DNA of 49,308 nt from Reyranellaceae bacterium. GTDB lineage: Bacteria; Pseudomonadota; Alphaproteobacteria; Reyranellales; Reyranellaceae. The translations under genes were made by a program, and so were the position numbers. The notes below the pieces were generated by a model. That model was not told the origin of the DNA. It searched no databases and saw nothing but the letters and a program-made list of their open reading frames with translations. Of the stretch, positions 8,294 to 16,507 are shown piece by piece (positions within the stretch are counted from its first letter, which is position 1; each line of letters opens with the position of its first letter). Location: the NCBI GenBank assembly GCA_022844045.1, contig JALHMM010000041.1:1-49308 (forward strand), written 5' to 3'.

Positions 8294-11200
8294 ATGCTTG
8301 GACCATTCCGCTATGCCGAGCTGCAGGTCACGTCCAATTTCAGTTTCCTGCGCAGTGGCTCGCATCCCAAGGAGCTGATCGGCCGGGCGGCGGATCTTGG
8401 CCTGACGGCGATCGGCATCACCGATCGCTGCACCCTGGCGGGCGTGGTGCAGGCGCATGTCGCGGCACGGCACGTCAATAACCAGGGCGGCAGCATCAAG
8501 CTGCTGATCGGCAGCCGCATCGACACACGCGATGGCCTGTCGCTGCTGCTCTATCCCACGGACCTGCCCGCTTACAGTCGACTCACACGGCTGCTGACCC
8601 TGGGCAACAGCCTCGCCCCCAAGGGACAGTGCTATCTGACGCGCGACGACCTGGCGCCATACGCCCAGGGACAGATCGCGATCGTCCTGCCACCGCGCGA
8701 CATCGACGACCCGGGCTTCCCGCACAGACTGCGCTTTCTGTCTGATATCTATCGCGACCGCTGCTATCTCGCGGGCTCGGTCTCGGCGCGTGGCGACGAC
8801 GCGCGGCGATTGGCGGCGATCGAGATGCTGGCGCGCCAGCATCGCACGCCGATGGTGGCGACCAACGACGTGCACTACCACGCACCCGACCGCCGCGCGC
8901 TGCAGGACGTGGTGACCGCGATCCGGCTGGGCCGCACCGTCGACAAGCTCGGTTTCCATCGCTTCACCAACGCCGAGAGGTACCTGAAATCGCCCGACGA
9001 GATGGCGCGGCTGTTCCGGAAGTATCCCGCCGCGATCGCCCGCACGGTCGAGATAGCCGATGCCTGCACCTTCGATCTCGACCAGCCGAAATACGTCTAC
9101 CCGGTCGAGTGCGAGCCGGGCGAGACGCCGCAGGAGAAGCTGGAGCGGCTGACGTGGAAGGGTGCGGCGTGGCGCTATCCCGATGGCGTGCCCGATTCGG
9201 TGCGCGATCAGATCCACAAGGAGTTCGCGCTGATCCGCGAGCGTGAATACGCCTCCTACTTCCTGACCGTGCACGACATCGTCCAGTACGCGCGATCGAA
9301 CAACATCCTGTGCCAGGGCCGCGGATCGGCCGCCAATTCGGCGGTGTGCTACTGCCTCGGTGTCACGGCGGTCGATCCCAGCCAGCACAAGCTGCTCTTC
9401 GCGCGCTTCCTGTCGAGCAATCGCAACGAGCCGCCCGATATCGATGTCGACTTCGAGCACGAGCGTCGCGAAGAGGTCATCCAATGGATCTACGGCAAGT
9501 ACGGCCGCGAACGCGCCGGTCTTGCCGCGACCGTGATCGCCTATCGCAGCCGCAGCGCCATCCGCGATGTCGGCAAGGCCTTGGGCCTGTCTTCCGACAC
9601 GCTGGGCATCCTCGCCGATACCGTCTGGGGTATGGGCGTCGGTGGCATCGACGAAAAGCACGTGCGCGAGGCCGGCCTCGACCCGCAGGATCGGCGCCTG
9701 GCCCTGGCCCTGCAGCTGTCCTCGACCTTGATCGATTTCCCGCGGCATCTGTCGCAGCACGTCGGCGGCTTCGTCTTCACCGCCGACCGGCTGGACGCGC
9801 TGGTGCCGATCCAGAACGCGGCGATGAAGGACCGCACCGTCGTCGAATGGAACAAGGACGATCTCGATTCGCTGCGAATCCTGAAGGTCGATGTGCTGGC
9901 CCTGGGCATGCTGACCTGCATCCGCAAAGCGCTCGATCTGATCCGCGCGCTCTATGGCGAGGCCTTCGATCTGGCGACGATCCCGAAGGACGAGAAAGCG
10001 GTCTACGACATGCTGGGCAAGGCCGACTCGCTGGGCGTGTTCCAGGTCGAGAGCCGCGCGCAGATGTCGATGCTGCCCAGGCTGCGGCCAAAGAATTTCT
10101 ACGACCTCGTGATCGAGGTCGCGATCGTGCGGCCGGGTCCGATCCAGGGCGACATGGTGCATCCGTACCTGCGGCGGCGGGATGGAATCGAGAAACCCGA
10201 TTACGTGAAGCCGGAGCTGGAGGAAGCGCTCAAGCGCACCTTGGGTGTGCCGCTGTTCCAGGAACAGGCGATGCAGATCGCGATCATCGCCGCCAAGTTC
10301 ACGGAAGCCGAGGCCGACGGCCTGCGCAAGGCGATGGCGACCTTCCGGCACAACGGCACCATCCATAATTACCGCGAGCGTTTCATCGACGGCATGGTGG
10401 CTAACGATTACCCGCGCGACTTCGCTGAACGCTGCTTCAAGCAGATCGAAGGCTTCGGCGAGTACGGCTTCCCGGAAAGCCACGCCGCCAGCTTCGCGCT
10501 GCTGGTCTATGCCTCCTCGTGGATCAAGTACTACTTCCCCGACGTTTTCGCCTGCGCTCTGCTCAACAGCCAGCCAATGGGCTTCTACGCGCCGGCGCAG
10601 ATCGTGCGCGACGCGCGCGAGCACGCCATCGCCGTGCTGCCGCCCGACATCAACATCAGCGATTGGGACAACACGCTGGAGCCGCTGCCGCTTACGGCGG
10701 CGCTGAAGAAGGGCGAACGGCGGTTGGGAACGGGACAAGCGCTGCCGGCGCTGTACGCGCTGCGCCTGGGCTTGCGCCAGATCGAAGGCGCGAAGCAGGC
10801 GGAGATGGAGGAACTGGTGAGGCAGCGCGGCTTGGGCTATCGCGACGTGGCCGATCTCTGGCGGCGCGGCAAGGTCTCGCGCATGCAGATCGAGGTTTTG
10901 GCGCGCGCCGATGCCTTCGGCTCGCTGGGCCTGTCGCGTCGCGACGTGCTGTGGGCGGCCAAGAGCCTGCGGGACGATCGCCTGCCGTTGCTCGATAGTG
11001 TCTTGACCGTCGATCGCGAACCCAAGGTCGTATTGCCCACGGCGCTGCTGGGCGAGCAGGTGGTCGACGACTATGTCAGCCTGCGCATGTCCTTGCGCAA
11101 GCATCCGCTGGCGCTGCTGCGGCCGCGCCTCGACACCGGCAAGGTGACGCTGGCCTCGCAGCTGGCGACGGCGCCGCTCGACAGGAGCATCAGCGTCTGC

Positions 11201-11674
11201 GGCCTCGTGCTGGTGCGCCAGCGCCCGGGCACCGCCAGCGGCGTGGTGTTCGCCACGCTCGAGGACGAGACCGGCATCGCCAACATCGTCATCTGGCCGC
11301 ACGTGTTCGAGAAGCATCGCCGCGTCGTGATGACCGCGCGGTTGCTGCTGGTCAAAGGCAGGGTGCAGCGCGAGAAGGAGGTGATCCATCTCGTCGCCGA
11401 CCGTCTGGAAGATCTATCGGGTTGGCTCGACGACCTGGCCGACATCGACGAGACGATCGATCCGACGCCGCGAGACAAGCGCAGCCAGCGTTCGCCATCG
11501 CCGCCACGCAGCCGCTTCCACCACCCGCGCGACCTGGTCGTGTGGACGCGCGCCGATGCCGTCAGGCATGGCGAGCCCGAACCGCGCGACATCCAACGCG
11601 CCCGCGACGCCGAGGCCGCCCGTCCTTACGGCGCCGTCCGCCGTATCGGGGCGCGCTCGCGCGACTTCCACTGA
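8294..11674 (+). CDS. dnaE2: DnaE2 error-prone DNA polymerase
   Basis: The 1126-residue C-family polymerase has an N-terminal PHP domain (1-270), a palm with catalytic Asp382/Asp384/Asp386 in PPDIDVDFEHERRE, a fingers region with RPGPIQGDMVHPYL, a HhH region, and a C-terminal OB fold near 960-1050 (VVFATLEDETG). It ends shortly after, lacking the long C-terminal clamp- and tau-binding extension of DnaE1, as is normal for DnaE2. It performs translesion synthesis with ImuA and ImuB. Nine bases separate it from imuB, so one SOS transcript likely carries all three. Confidence 0.95.
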   Translation: MLGPFRYAELQVTSNFSFLRSGSHPKELIGRAADLGLTAIGITDRCTLAGVVQAHVAARHVNNQGGSIKLLIGSRIDTRDGLSLLLYPTDLPAYSRLTRLLTLGNSLAPKGQCYLTRDDLAPYAQGQIAIVLPPRDIDDPGFPHRLRFLSDIYRDRCYLAGSVSARGDDARRLAAIEMLARQHRTPMVATNDVHYHAPDRRALQDVVTAIRLGRTVDKLGFHRFTNAERYLKSPDEMARLFRKYPAAIARTVEIADACTFDLDQPKYVYPVECEPGETPQEKLERLTWKGAAWRYPDGVPDSVRDQIHKEFALIREREYASYFLTVHDIVQYARSNNILCQGRGSAANSAVCYCLGVTAVDPSQHKLLFARFLSSNRNEPPDIDVDFEHERREEVIQWIYGKYGRERAGLAATVIAYRSRSAIRDVGKALGLSSDTLGILADTVWGMGVGGIDEKHVREAGLDPQDRRLALALQLSSTLIDFPRHLSQHVGGFVFTADRLDALVPIQNAAMKDRTVVEWNKDDLDSLRILKVDVLALGMLTCIRKALDLIRALYGEAFDLATIPKDEKAVYDMLGKADSLGVFQVESRAQMSMLPRLRPKNFYDLVIEVAIVRPGPIQGDMVHPYLRRRDGIEKPDYVKPELEEALKRTLGVPLFQEQAMQIAIIAAKFTEAEADGLRKAMATFRHNGTIHNYRERFIDGMVANDYPRDFAERCFKQIEGFGEYGFPESHAASFALLVYASSWIKYYFPDVFACALLNSQPMGFYAPAQIVRDAREHAIAVLPPDINISDWDNTLEPLPLTAALKKGERRLGTGQALPALYALRLGLRQIEGAKQAEMEELVRQRGLGYRDVADLWRRGKVSRMQIEVLARADAFGSLGLSRRDVLWAAKSLRDDRLPLLDSVLTVDREPKVVLPTALLGEQVVDDYVSLRMSLRKHPLALLRPRLDTGKVTLASQLATAPLDRSISVCGLVLVRQRPGTASGVVFATLEDETGIANIVIWPHVFEKHRRVVMTARLLLVKGRVQREKEVIHLVADRLEDLSGWLDDLADIDETIDPTPRDKRSQRSPSPPRSRFHHPRDLVVWTRADAVRHGEPEPRDIQRARDAEAARPYGAVRRIGARSRDFH

Positions 11675-11691
11675 TGCGGAGGGAGACAACG

Positions 11692-12309
11692 ATGCCGCTT
11701 CAGTATTCCCTTGGATTCGAGCTACCAAGGTCATCGCGCCCGCCTGTCCGGCCAAACCGGATTTCGTCTGACCGAACCAACAAGCTGCTGATCCTGGTCA
11801 AGCCGGAAGAAGAGGCGGCCGTTCGCATCGCCCATGTCGCAGATGAGCTTGCCGCCTATCTTGGCTTTACAGGCCGGCTGGTGCGACCGGAACTCCTGCA
11901 CTTCACCATTCATCCCATCGGCCTCTATTCCGAGGTGCCGCGATCGATCGTCGACGCCGTGGAAGCGTGCGGGAACGTGGTCAGGATGCGTCCCTTCACC
12001 GTATCGCTGAACGTGGTGAAGAACTTCCACCGCAAGAGCGGCATCCCGCTGATGGTGCTGTGCGGCGACGATGGCGTCCACGGTCTGCGGACGCTACACG
12101 ACACGCTCGGCGCCGCGCTAAAGAAGACGTTCGGCGCCGTCCGCGCCTCGTCCTTCGAGCCTCACATGACGTTGTCCTACAAGGCGATACGGATCGCGGA
12201 CATGCCGATCGAGCCGATCAACTTCAAGATCCGCGAGTTCGCGCTCGTGAACAGCCTCATCGGTCAGGGACGGCATGTCGTGCTGTCGCGCTGGCAGCTC
12301 GGCGAGTGA
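11692..12309 (+). CDS. 2H phosphoesterase superfamily protein (2'-5' RNA ligase-like)
   Basis: The 205-residue protein has the two HxT motifs of the 2H superfamily: HFT at 70-72 and HMT at 158-160. The spacing and the LHFTIHPIG and PHMTLSYK contexts match LigT/ThpR-like enzymes, which open 2',3'-cyclic phosphates or act on 2'-5' linkages. The ATG at 11692 follows GGAGGGAGACAACG; an alternative in-frame ATG at 11674 overlaps the dnaE2 stop. It is 17 bases from dnaE2 on the same strand, so it may be read from the SOS transcript. A role in damage response is inference. Confidence 0.85.
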   Translation: MPLQYSLGFELPRSSRPPVRPNRISSDRTNKLLILVKPEEEAAVRIAHVADELAAYLGFTGRLVRPELLHFTIHPIGLYSEVPRSIVDAVEACGNVVRMRPFTVSLNVVKNFHRKSGIPLMVLCGDDGVHGLRTLHDTLGAALKKTFGAVRASSFEPHMTLSYKAIRIADMPIEPINFKIREFALVNSLIGQGRHVVLSRWQLGE

Positions 12310-12319
12310 TCCTCGGCAT

Positions 12320-14788
12320 TCAGCGACGCGTCGCCTCCGCGATCAGATCCTGCGCCGCCTCGTCGAGCAATTCATCGACCGTGTCGTCGCCCATCACGCG
12401 CTCGCGGCCGATCTCCAGCAGCACCGGCACGGCGAGCGGCGAGACGCGGTCGAGCCGGTGGTAATCGATCTTGCCCTTGGCGCGGCGCAGCAGCTCGCCC
12501 AGGCGGCGGATATCGGCGAGCTGCCAAGCGGCGTCCTGACGCGTGGCGCGCAAGAGGATATGGTCGGGCTCGTGCTTGCGCAGCGCGTCGTAGATCAGGT
12601 CGGCGCTGAACGTCACCTGGCGCCGCGTCTTCTCCTGGCCGGGATGGCGCCGCTCGATCAGGCCGGCGATCACCGCGACGTTGCGGAACGAGCGCCGCAG
12701 CATCGAGGACTCGTCCATCCACGCCTCGAGGTCATCACCCAGCATGTCCTCGTCGAACAGCGCCTCGATCTGCTTCGGCGTCGCCGGGCGAAGGCCCCAG
12801 ATGCCCAGCACATAGTCGGTGGCGACGAAGCCCAGCGGTCGCAGCCCCAGGCGCTCCATGCGCCGCGTCAGCAGCATGCCCAATGTTTGATGCGCGTTGC
12901 GACCCTCGAAGCAATAGGCGACGAGGAACTGCCGGTCGCCGCGCGGGAATCCCTCGATCAGCAGCCGATGGGGATGCGGCAAGGTCGAGTGCAGCTTCTG
13001 GATTCGCAGCCATTCCTGCACATCAGGCGGCAGCAGATGATGGCGCGTCGGATCGGCGATGATGCCGCGCACGCGCTCGGCCAGATACGTGCTGAGCGGC
13101 AGGCGACCGCCGCCATAGGCCGGCACCTTGGGATCCTCGCCGCTCTTGGCGACGGTAACCTCGGCGTGCAGCTGGCGGATGCCTTCGTAGCGCAGCAGGC
13201 GGCCGGCGAAGATAAAGGTGTCGCCGGTGACCAGGCCCTGGACGAACGCCTCCTCGACCTCGCCCAGAACCGGCCCACCCCTGAGCTTCACCTTCAGGAG
13301 CGGCAGCTCGACGATGGTGCCGACATTGAGTCGGTACTGGCGGATCGCGTCGGGCCGCGCCACCTGCCAGCGACCGTCGGAGCGATGGAACAAGCGACGC
13401 CATTTCTCGTAGGCGCCCAGCGCGTAGCCGCCCGTCGCGATGAAGTCGAACGTGTCGTCGTAGTCCTTGCGCGTGAGGTCGCGATACGGGCCGGTGCGCC
13501 GCGCCTCCTCGTAGAGAAGGTCGCGGTCGATCGGCTGCGAGCAGGCGGCGCCCAGGATGTGCTGCGCCAGCGCATCGAGGCTGGGCGGCCGCGGCGGATC
13601 GCCGTCGAGCTCGTGCGCGTTCACCGCCTCCAACGCCGCGATGCATTCCAGCACCTCGAAGCGATTGCCGGGCGCCAGGATCGCTTTGCTCGGCTCGTCC
13701 ATGCGGTGATTGGCGCGGCCGACGCGCTGCAGCAGCCGGCTCACGCCCTTGGGCGCGCCGACCTGCACCACCAGGTCGATGTCGCCCCAGTCGATGCCGA
13801 GATCGAGCGACGAGGTCGCCACCACCGCGCGCAGCCTGCCGGCCGCCATCGCCGCCTCGATCTTGCGGCGCTGCTCGACCTCGAGGCTGCCGTGATGCAG
13901 GCCGATCGGCAGGTTCTCATCGTTCAGGCGCCACAGATCGTCGAACACGATCTCCGCCGTGGCGCGCGTGTTCACGAACACGATGGTCATGCGGTGCTGG
14001 CGGATCGCGTTGTAGATATCGGGGATGGTGTGGCGCGCCATATGCCCGCCCCACGGCACCCGCGCCTCGGGCGAGAGGATCGAGAGCGCCGGCTGCGCGC
14101 CGCCCGCGACGCGCACCGTCTCGACCGCCCGGCCGCCCAACCCCAGCCAGTCCGCCAACGCCGCCGGATCGTGCACCGTGGCCGACAGCCCGACAAAACG
14201 CGTGCCAGGCGACAGCGTCGCCAGTCGCGACAGGCCCAGCGCCAGCAGATGGCCGCGCTTGGTCGTCGCCAGCGCGTGCAACTCGTCGATGATCACCGTC
14301 GACAGGGCGCTGAAATACTCGGCCGCGTCGGGATAGGACAGCAGCAGCGCCAACGACTCCGGCGTGGTCAACAGAATATCGGGCGGGTTCAACCGCTGAC
14401 GCTGGCGACGATTCTGCGGCGTGTCGCCGGTGCGCATCTCGGCACGCACCGCCAGATCCATCTCCTCGATCGGCGCCTGCAGGTTGCGCGTGACATCGGT
14501 GGCCAGCGCCTTGAGCGGCGAGATGTAGAGCGTGTGCAGCTTACCGGTCGTGTTCTTACGCGCGGTCAGCTCGACCAGGCTGGGCAGGAATCCCGCCAGC
14601 GTCTTGCCGGCACCGGTCGGCGCGATCAGCAGCGCCGATTTCCCAGCCTGCGCCAGCCGCACCATCTCCATCTGATACGGCCGCGCCTCCCAGCCACGCT
14701 TGGCGAACCAACCGGCGAAGGTCGCTGGCAGCACGGCCCGCTCCGCCGCCTCGAACAACGGCAGTTTCTCCGTCTTCGGCCTAGTCAT
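12320..14788 (-). CDS. Ligase-associated Lhr-type DEXH-box DNA helicase
   Basis: The 822-residue protein is an SF2 helicase of the Lhr-Core group. Walker A is APTGAGKT (GKT at 61-63) and motif II is DELH at 168-171. Motif III is SATVHD, and motif VI is QRVGRANHR. A long C-terminal winged-helix/Lhr-core region carries the family-type FVATDYVLGIWGLRP. Such helicases are ATP-driven 3'-5' DNA translocases encoded with an MBL exonuclease and an ATP-dependent ligase, both found here at 15.4-18.1 kb. The start at 14788 is chosen from the conserved N-terminus. It is only 3 bases from a REP hairpin and lacks a Shine-Dalgarno. An open frame to 14851 would translate the hairpin and is unlikely. Confidence 0.93.
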   Translation of the reverse strand: MTRPKTEKLPLFEAAERAVLPATFAGWFAKRGWEARPYQMEMVRLAQAGKSALLIAPTGAGKTLAGFLPSLVELTARKNTTGKLHTLYISPLKALATDVTRNLQAPIEEMDLAVRAEMRTGDTPQNRRQRQRLNPPDILLTTPESLALLLSYPDAAEYFSALSTVIIDELHALATTKRGHLLALGLSRLATLSPGTRFVGLSATVHDPAALADWLGLGGRAVETVRVAGGAQPALSILSPEARVPWGGHMARHTIPDIYNAIRQHRMTIVFVNTRATAEIVFDDLWRLNDENLPIGLHHGSLEVEQRRKIEAAMAAGRLRAVVATSSLDLGIDWGDIDLVVQVGAPKGVSRLLQRVGRANHRMDEPSKAILAPGNRFEVLECIAALEAVNAHELDGDPPRPPSLDALAQHILGAACSQPIDRDLLYEEARRTGPYRDLTRKDYDDTFDFIATGGYALGAYEKWRRLFHRSDGRWQVARPDAIRQYRLNVGTIVELPLLKVKLRGGPVLGEVEEAFVQGLVTGDTFIFAGRLLRYEGIRQLHAEVTVAKSGEDPKVPAYGGGRLPLSTYLAERVRGIIADPTRHHLLPPDVQEWLRIQKLHSTLPHPHRLLIEGFPRGDRQFLVAYCFEGRNAHQTLGMLLTRRMERLGLRPLGFVATDYVLGIWGLRPATPKQIEALFDEDMLGDDLEAWMDESSMLRRSFRNVAVIAGLIERRHPGQEKTRRQVTFSADLIYDALRKHEPDHILLRATRQDAAWQLADIRRLGELLRRAKGKIDYHRLDRVSPLAVPVLLEIGRERVMGDDTVDELLDEAAQDLIAEATRR

Positions 14789-14791
14789 GCT

Positions 14792-14816
14792 GGGGGCGCG
14801 CCACTCCAGTGGCGCG
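14792..14816. repeat. REP hairpin, left copy
   Basis: A GGGGG tract runs into CGCGCCACT-CC-AGTGGCGCG, a perfect 9-bp stem with a CC loop (14797-14816). It begins 3 bases upstream of the helicase start codon and ends 1 base before the transposase stop codon. It therefore occupies the helicase leader. Confidence 0.88.
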
Positions 14817-14817
14817 T

Positions 14818-15366
14818 TCAGGCTCGTCGACGAGCACTGCTCCATGGCCAATCGACGGCGCGAACGACCAGTCCAGCACTGACTGGGTTCTGTTCGATAT
14901 ATTCGATCGCCGCTGCGAAGTGTGCGTCGTTTCGTACATAGCGATCATAGTACTCGCTTTGCCAGAAGGCGCCCTCACGAGACAATTCGCGATTGGCGGC
15001 GCGCGCAGAGAAGCGCTTCCAACTCCCGACGATGTCACCAAGGCGGTAACCTTGCTTCGGCTCGAACATCGCATGCAAATGGTTTGGCATCACGCACCAG
15101 GCGATCAACCGGTATCGCTCGCCGTCGAAGTGCAACAGCGCATCTTCGACGAGCGCCGCGACGGTCGGTTCGCGCAGCCAGCACGCTCCATAGCCGACAT
15201 CCAGCGCCGCTTCGCGTTTGCTGTCCCGGTTCGGGTCGCTCGCGAGTGCTTGCCTCACGCTTTCGGCCAAGCTGTCGACGAGCCGAAACGTCACGGTCTG
15301 GACGAGATCCGGGCTATCAAGATGCGGGAGATAGTTGCGGGAGTGCCAGCCCCGATGCTCCTTCAT
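14818..15366 (-). CDS. REP-associated tyrosine transposase (RAYT), IS200-like Y1 family
   Basis: The 182-residue protein has the HUH motif in MPNHLHAM (His96 and His98) and the nucleophile region SEYYDRYVRND (Tyr139 or Tyr140). The closing segment EYIEQNPVSAGLV...WPWSSA is typical of RAYTs. Such enzymes nick single-stranded DNA at REP hairpins through a 5'-phosphotyrosine. The ATG at 15366 opens a normal RAYT N-terminus (HSRNYLPHLD). The longer frame to 15483 runs back through the right REP and is not credible. All key residues are intact, so activity is plausible. Confidence 0.93.
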   Translation of the reverse strand: MKEHRGWHSRNYLPHLDSPDLVQTVTFRLVDSLAESVRQALASDPNRDSKREAALDVGYGACWLREPTVAALVEDALLHFDGERYRLIAWCVMPNHLHAMFEPKQGYRLGDIVGSWKRFSARAANRELSREGAFWQSEYYDRYVRNDAHFAAAIEYIEQNPVSAGLVVRAVDWPWSSARRRA

Positions 15367-15386
15367 AGGCCGACCATACCAAAAGA

Positions 15387-15410
15387 CGCGCCACTGGAGT
15401 GGCGCGCCCC
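15387..15410. repeat. REP hairpin, right copy (inverted)
   Basis: CGCGCCACT-GG-AGTGGCGCG followed by CCCC is the exact reverse complement of the left copy, including the flanking G/C tract. It lies 20 bases upstream of the transposase start codon and about 42 bases upstream of the exonuclease start. Confidence 0.88.
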
Positions 15411-15452
15411 GACCACTCCCTTTCCTGTCAACAGACCCTATATTTCCTCTCA

Positions 15453-16502
15453 ATGTCCTTCGATCCCACACCCTCAGACCCACGCTCGTGGTTGTTCACG
15501 ACGCCGCAGGGGCTCTACTGCGCGCCGGGCGATTTTCACATCGACCCGGCCTGGCAGGTAAAGCGCGCGGTGGTGACGCACGGCCATGGCGACCATGCGC
15601 GATCAGGCCACGGCGCGACCTTGGCCACGCGCGAGACCATCGAAATCATGAAGGTGCGCTTCGGCGAGGATCTCGGCGCGGTCCAGGGCCTGCCGTACGG
15701 CGAGACGGTCAGAATCGGTGACGTCGATGTGCGGCTGGTGCCGGCTGGGCACATCCTGGGCAGCGCGCAGGTCGTGCTCGACTGGCGGGGCGCGCGCATC
15801 GTCGTGTCGGGCGACTTCAAGCGGCGGCGCGATCCGACCTGCCCGGCCTTCGAGCCGGTGACATGCGACGTCTTCATCACGGAGGCGACCTTCGCGCTGC
15901 CGGTGTTCCGCCATCCACCTGACAGCCACGAGATCGGCCGGCTGCTGCAATCGCTGGCGACCTTTCCCGAGCGCTGCCACCTCGTCGGCGTCTACGCACT
16001 CGGCAAATGCCAGCGCGTGATTCGCCTGCTGCGTGAGGCGGGCTACGACAGGCGCATCTGGCTGCATGGCGCACTGATCGCGCTGTGCGACCTCTACACG
16101 CGTGAGGGCGTCGATCTCGGCGACATCGCGCCGGTGGGCGAGATGGGCCGCAATCCCAAGGACGATTTGTTCGGTCGCGACGTGTTCAAAGGCGCGATCG
16201 TGCTCTGCCCGCCCGGCGCGCTGGCCGATCGCTGGTCGCGCCGCTTTCCCGATCCGCTGCCGGTGGCGGCGTCGGGCTGGATGCGTGTGCGCGCCCGCGC
16301 ACGGCAACGTGGCGCGGAGTTGCCGCTGGTGATCTCCGACCATGCCGACTGGGACGAGCTCTGCCGCACCATCCGCGACGTGCAGGCGCCGAAGCTCTGG
16401 GTGACGCATGGCCGCGAGGACGCGCTGGTGCATCAGGCGCGCAGCATGGGCGTCGAGGCCGAAGCGCTGCACGTTACCGGCCGCGAAGAGGAAGGCGCGT
16501 AG
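15453..16502 (+). CDS. Ligase-associated MBL-fold DNA exonuclease
   Basis: The 349-residue protein is a metallo-beta-lactamase/beta-CASP nuclease. The metal site HxHxDH is seen in VTHGHGDHARSGH (His43, His45, Asp47, His48), with later ligands in PAGHILGSA and SGDFKRRRDP and a final His in ISDHADWDE. It is the exonuclease of the helicase-exonuclease-ligase repair group; homologues digest DNA with Mn(II). ATG 15453 lacks a clear ribosome site, but TATATT lies 10 bases upstream, so a leaderless transcript is possible. The ligase starts 5 bases after its stop. Confidence 0.92.
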   Translation: MSFDPTPSDPRSWLFTTPQGLYCAPGDFHIDPAWQVKRAVVTHGHGDHARSGHGATLATRETIEIMKVRFGEDLGAVQGLPYGETVRIGDVDVRLVPAGHILGSAQVVLDWRGARIVVSGDFKRRRDPTCPAFEPVTCDVFITEATFALPVFRHPPDSHEIGRLLQSLATFPERCHLVGVYALGKCQRVIRLLREAGYDRRIWLHGALIALCDLYTREGVDLGDIAPVGEMGRNPKDDLFGRDVFKGAIVLCPPGALADRWSRRFPDPLPVAASGWMRVRARARQRGAELPLVISDHADWDELCRTIRDVQAPKLWVTHGREDALVHQARSMGVEAEALHVTGREEEGA

Positions 16503-16507
16503 CCGCC

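Larger units (their letters stand above)
14792..15410 (-). mobile_element. RAYT-REP unit: tyrosine transposase gene between inverted REPs
   Basis: One IS200-like transposase gene lies exactly between two REP hairpins that are reverse complements of each other over 24 bases. The unit fills the divergent space between the helicase and the exonuclease. RAYT genes flanked by inverted REPs are thought to generate and spread REPs, usually as single-copy domesticated elements. No target-site duplication was recognised. Confidence 0.8.

Noticed and set aside
6431..11389. Minus-strand open frame of 1652 codons opposite imuA-imuB-dnaE2
   Set aside because: Shadow of GC-rich coding DNA: low-complexity Arg/Gln/His/Asp composition, no motif, and three well-recognised genes occupy the plus strand.
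12275..14941. Plus-strand open frame of 888 codons opposite the helicase
   Set aside because: Arg/Gln/Ala-rich shadow with no domain; the helicase on the minus strand has complete motifs.
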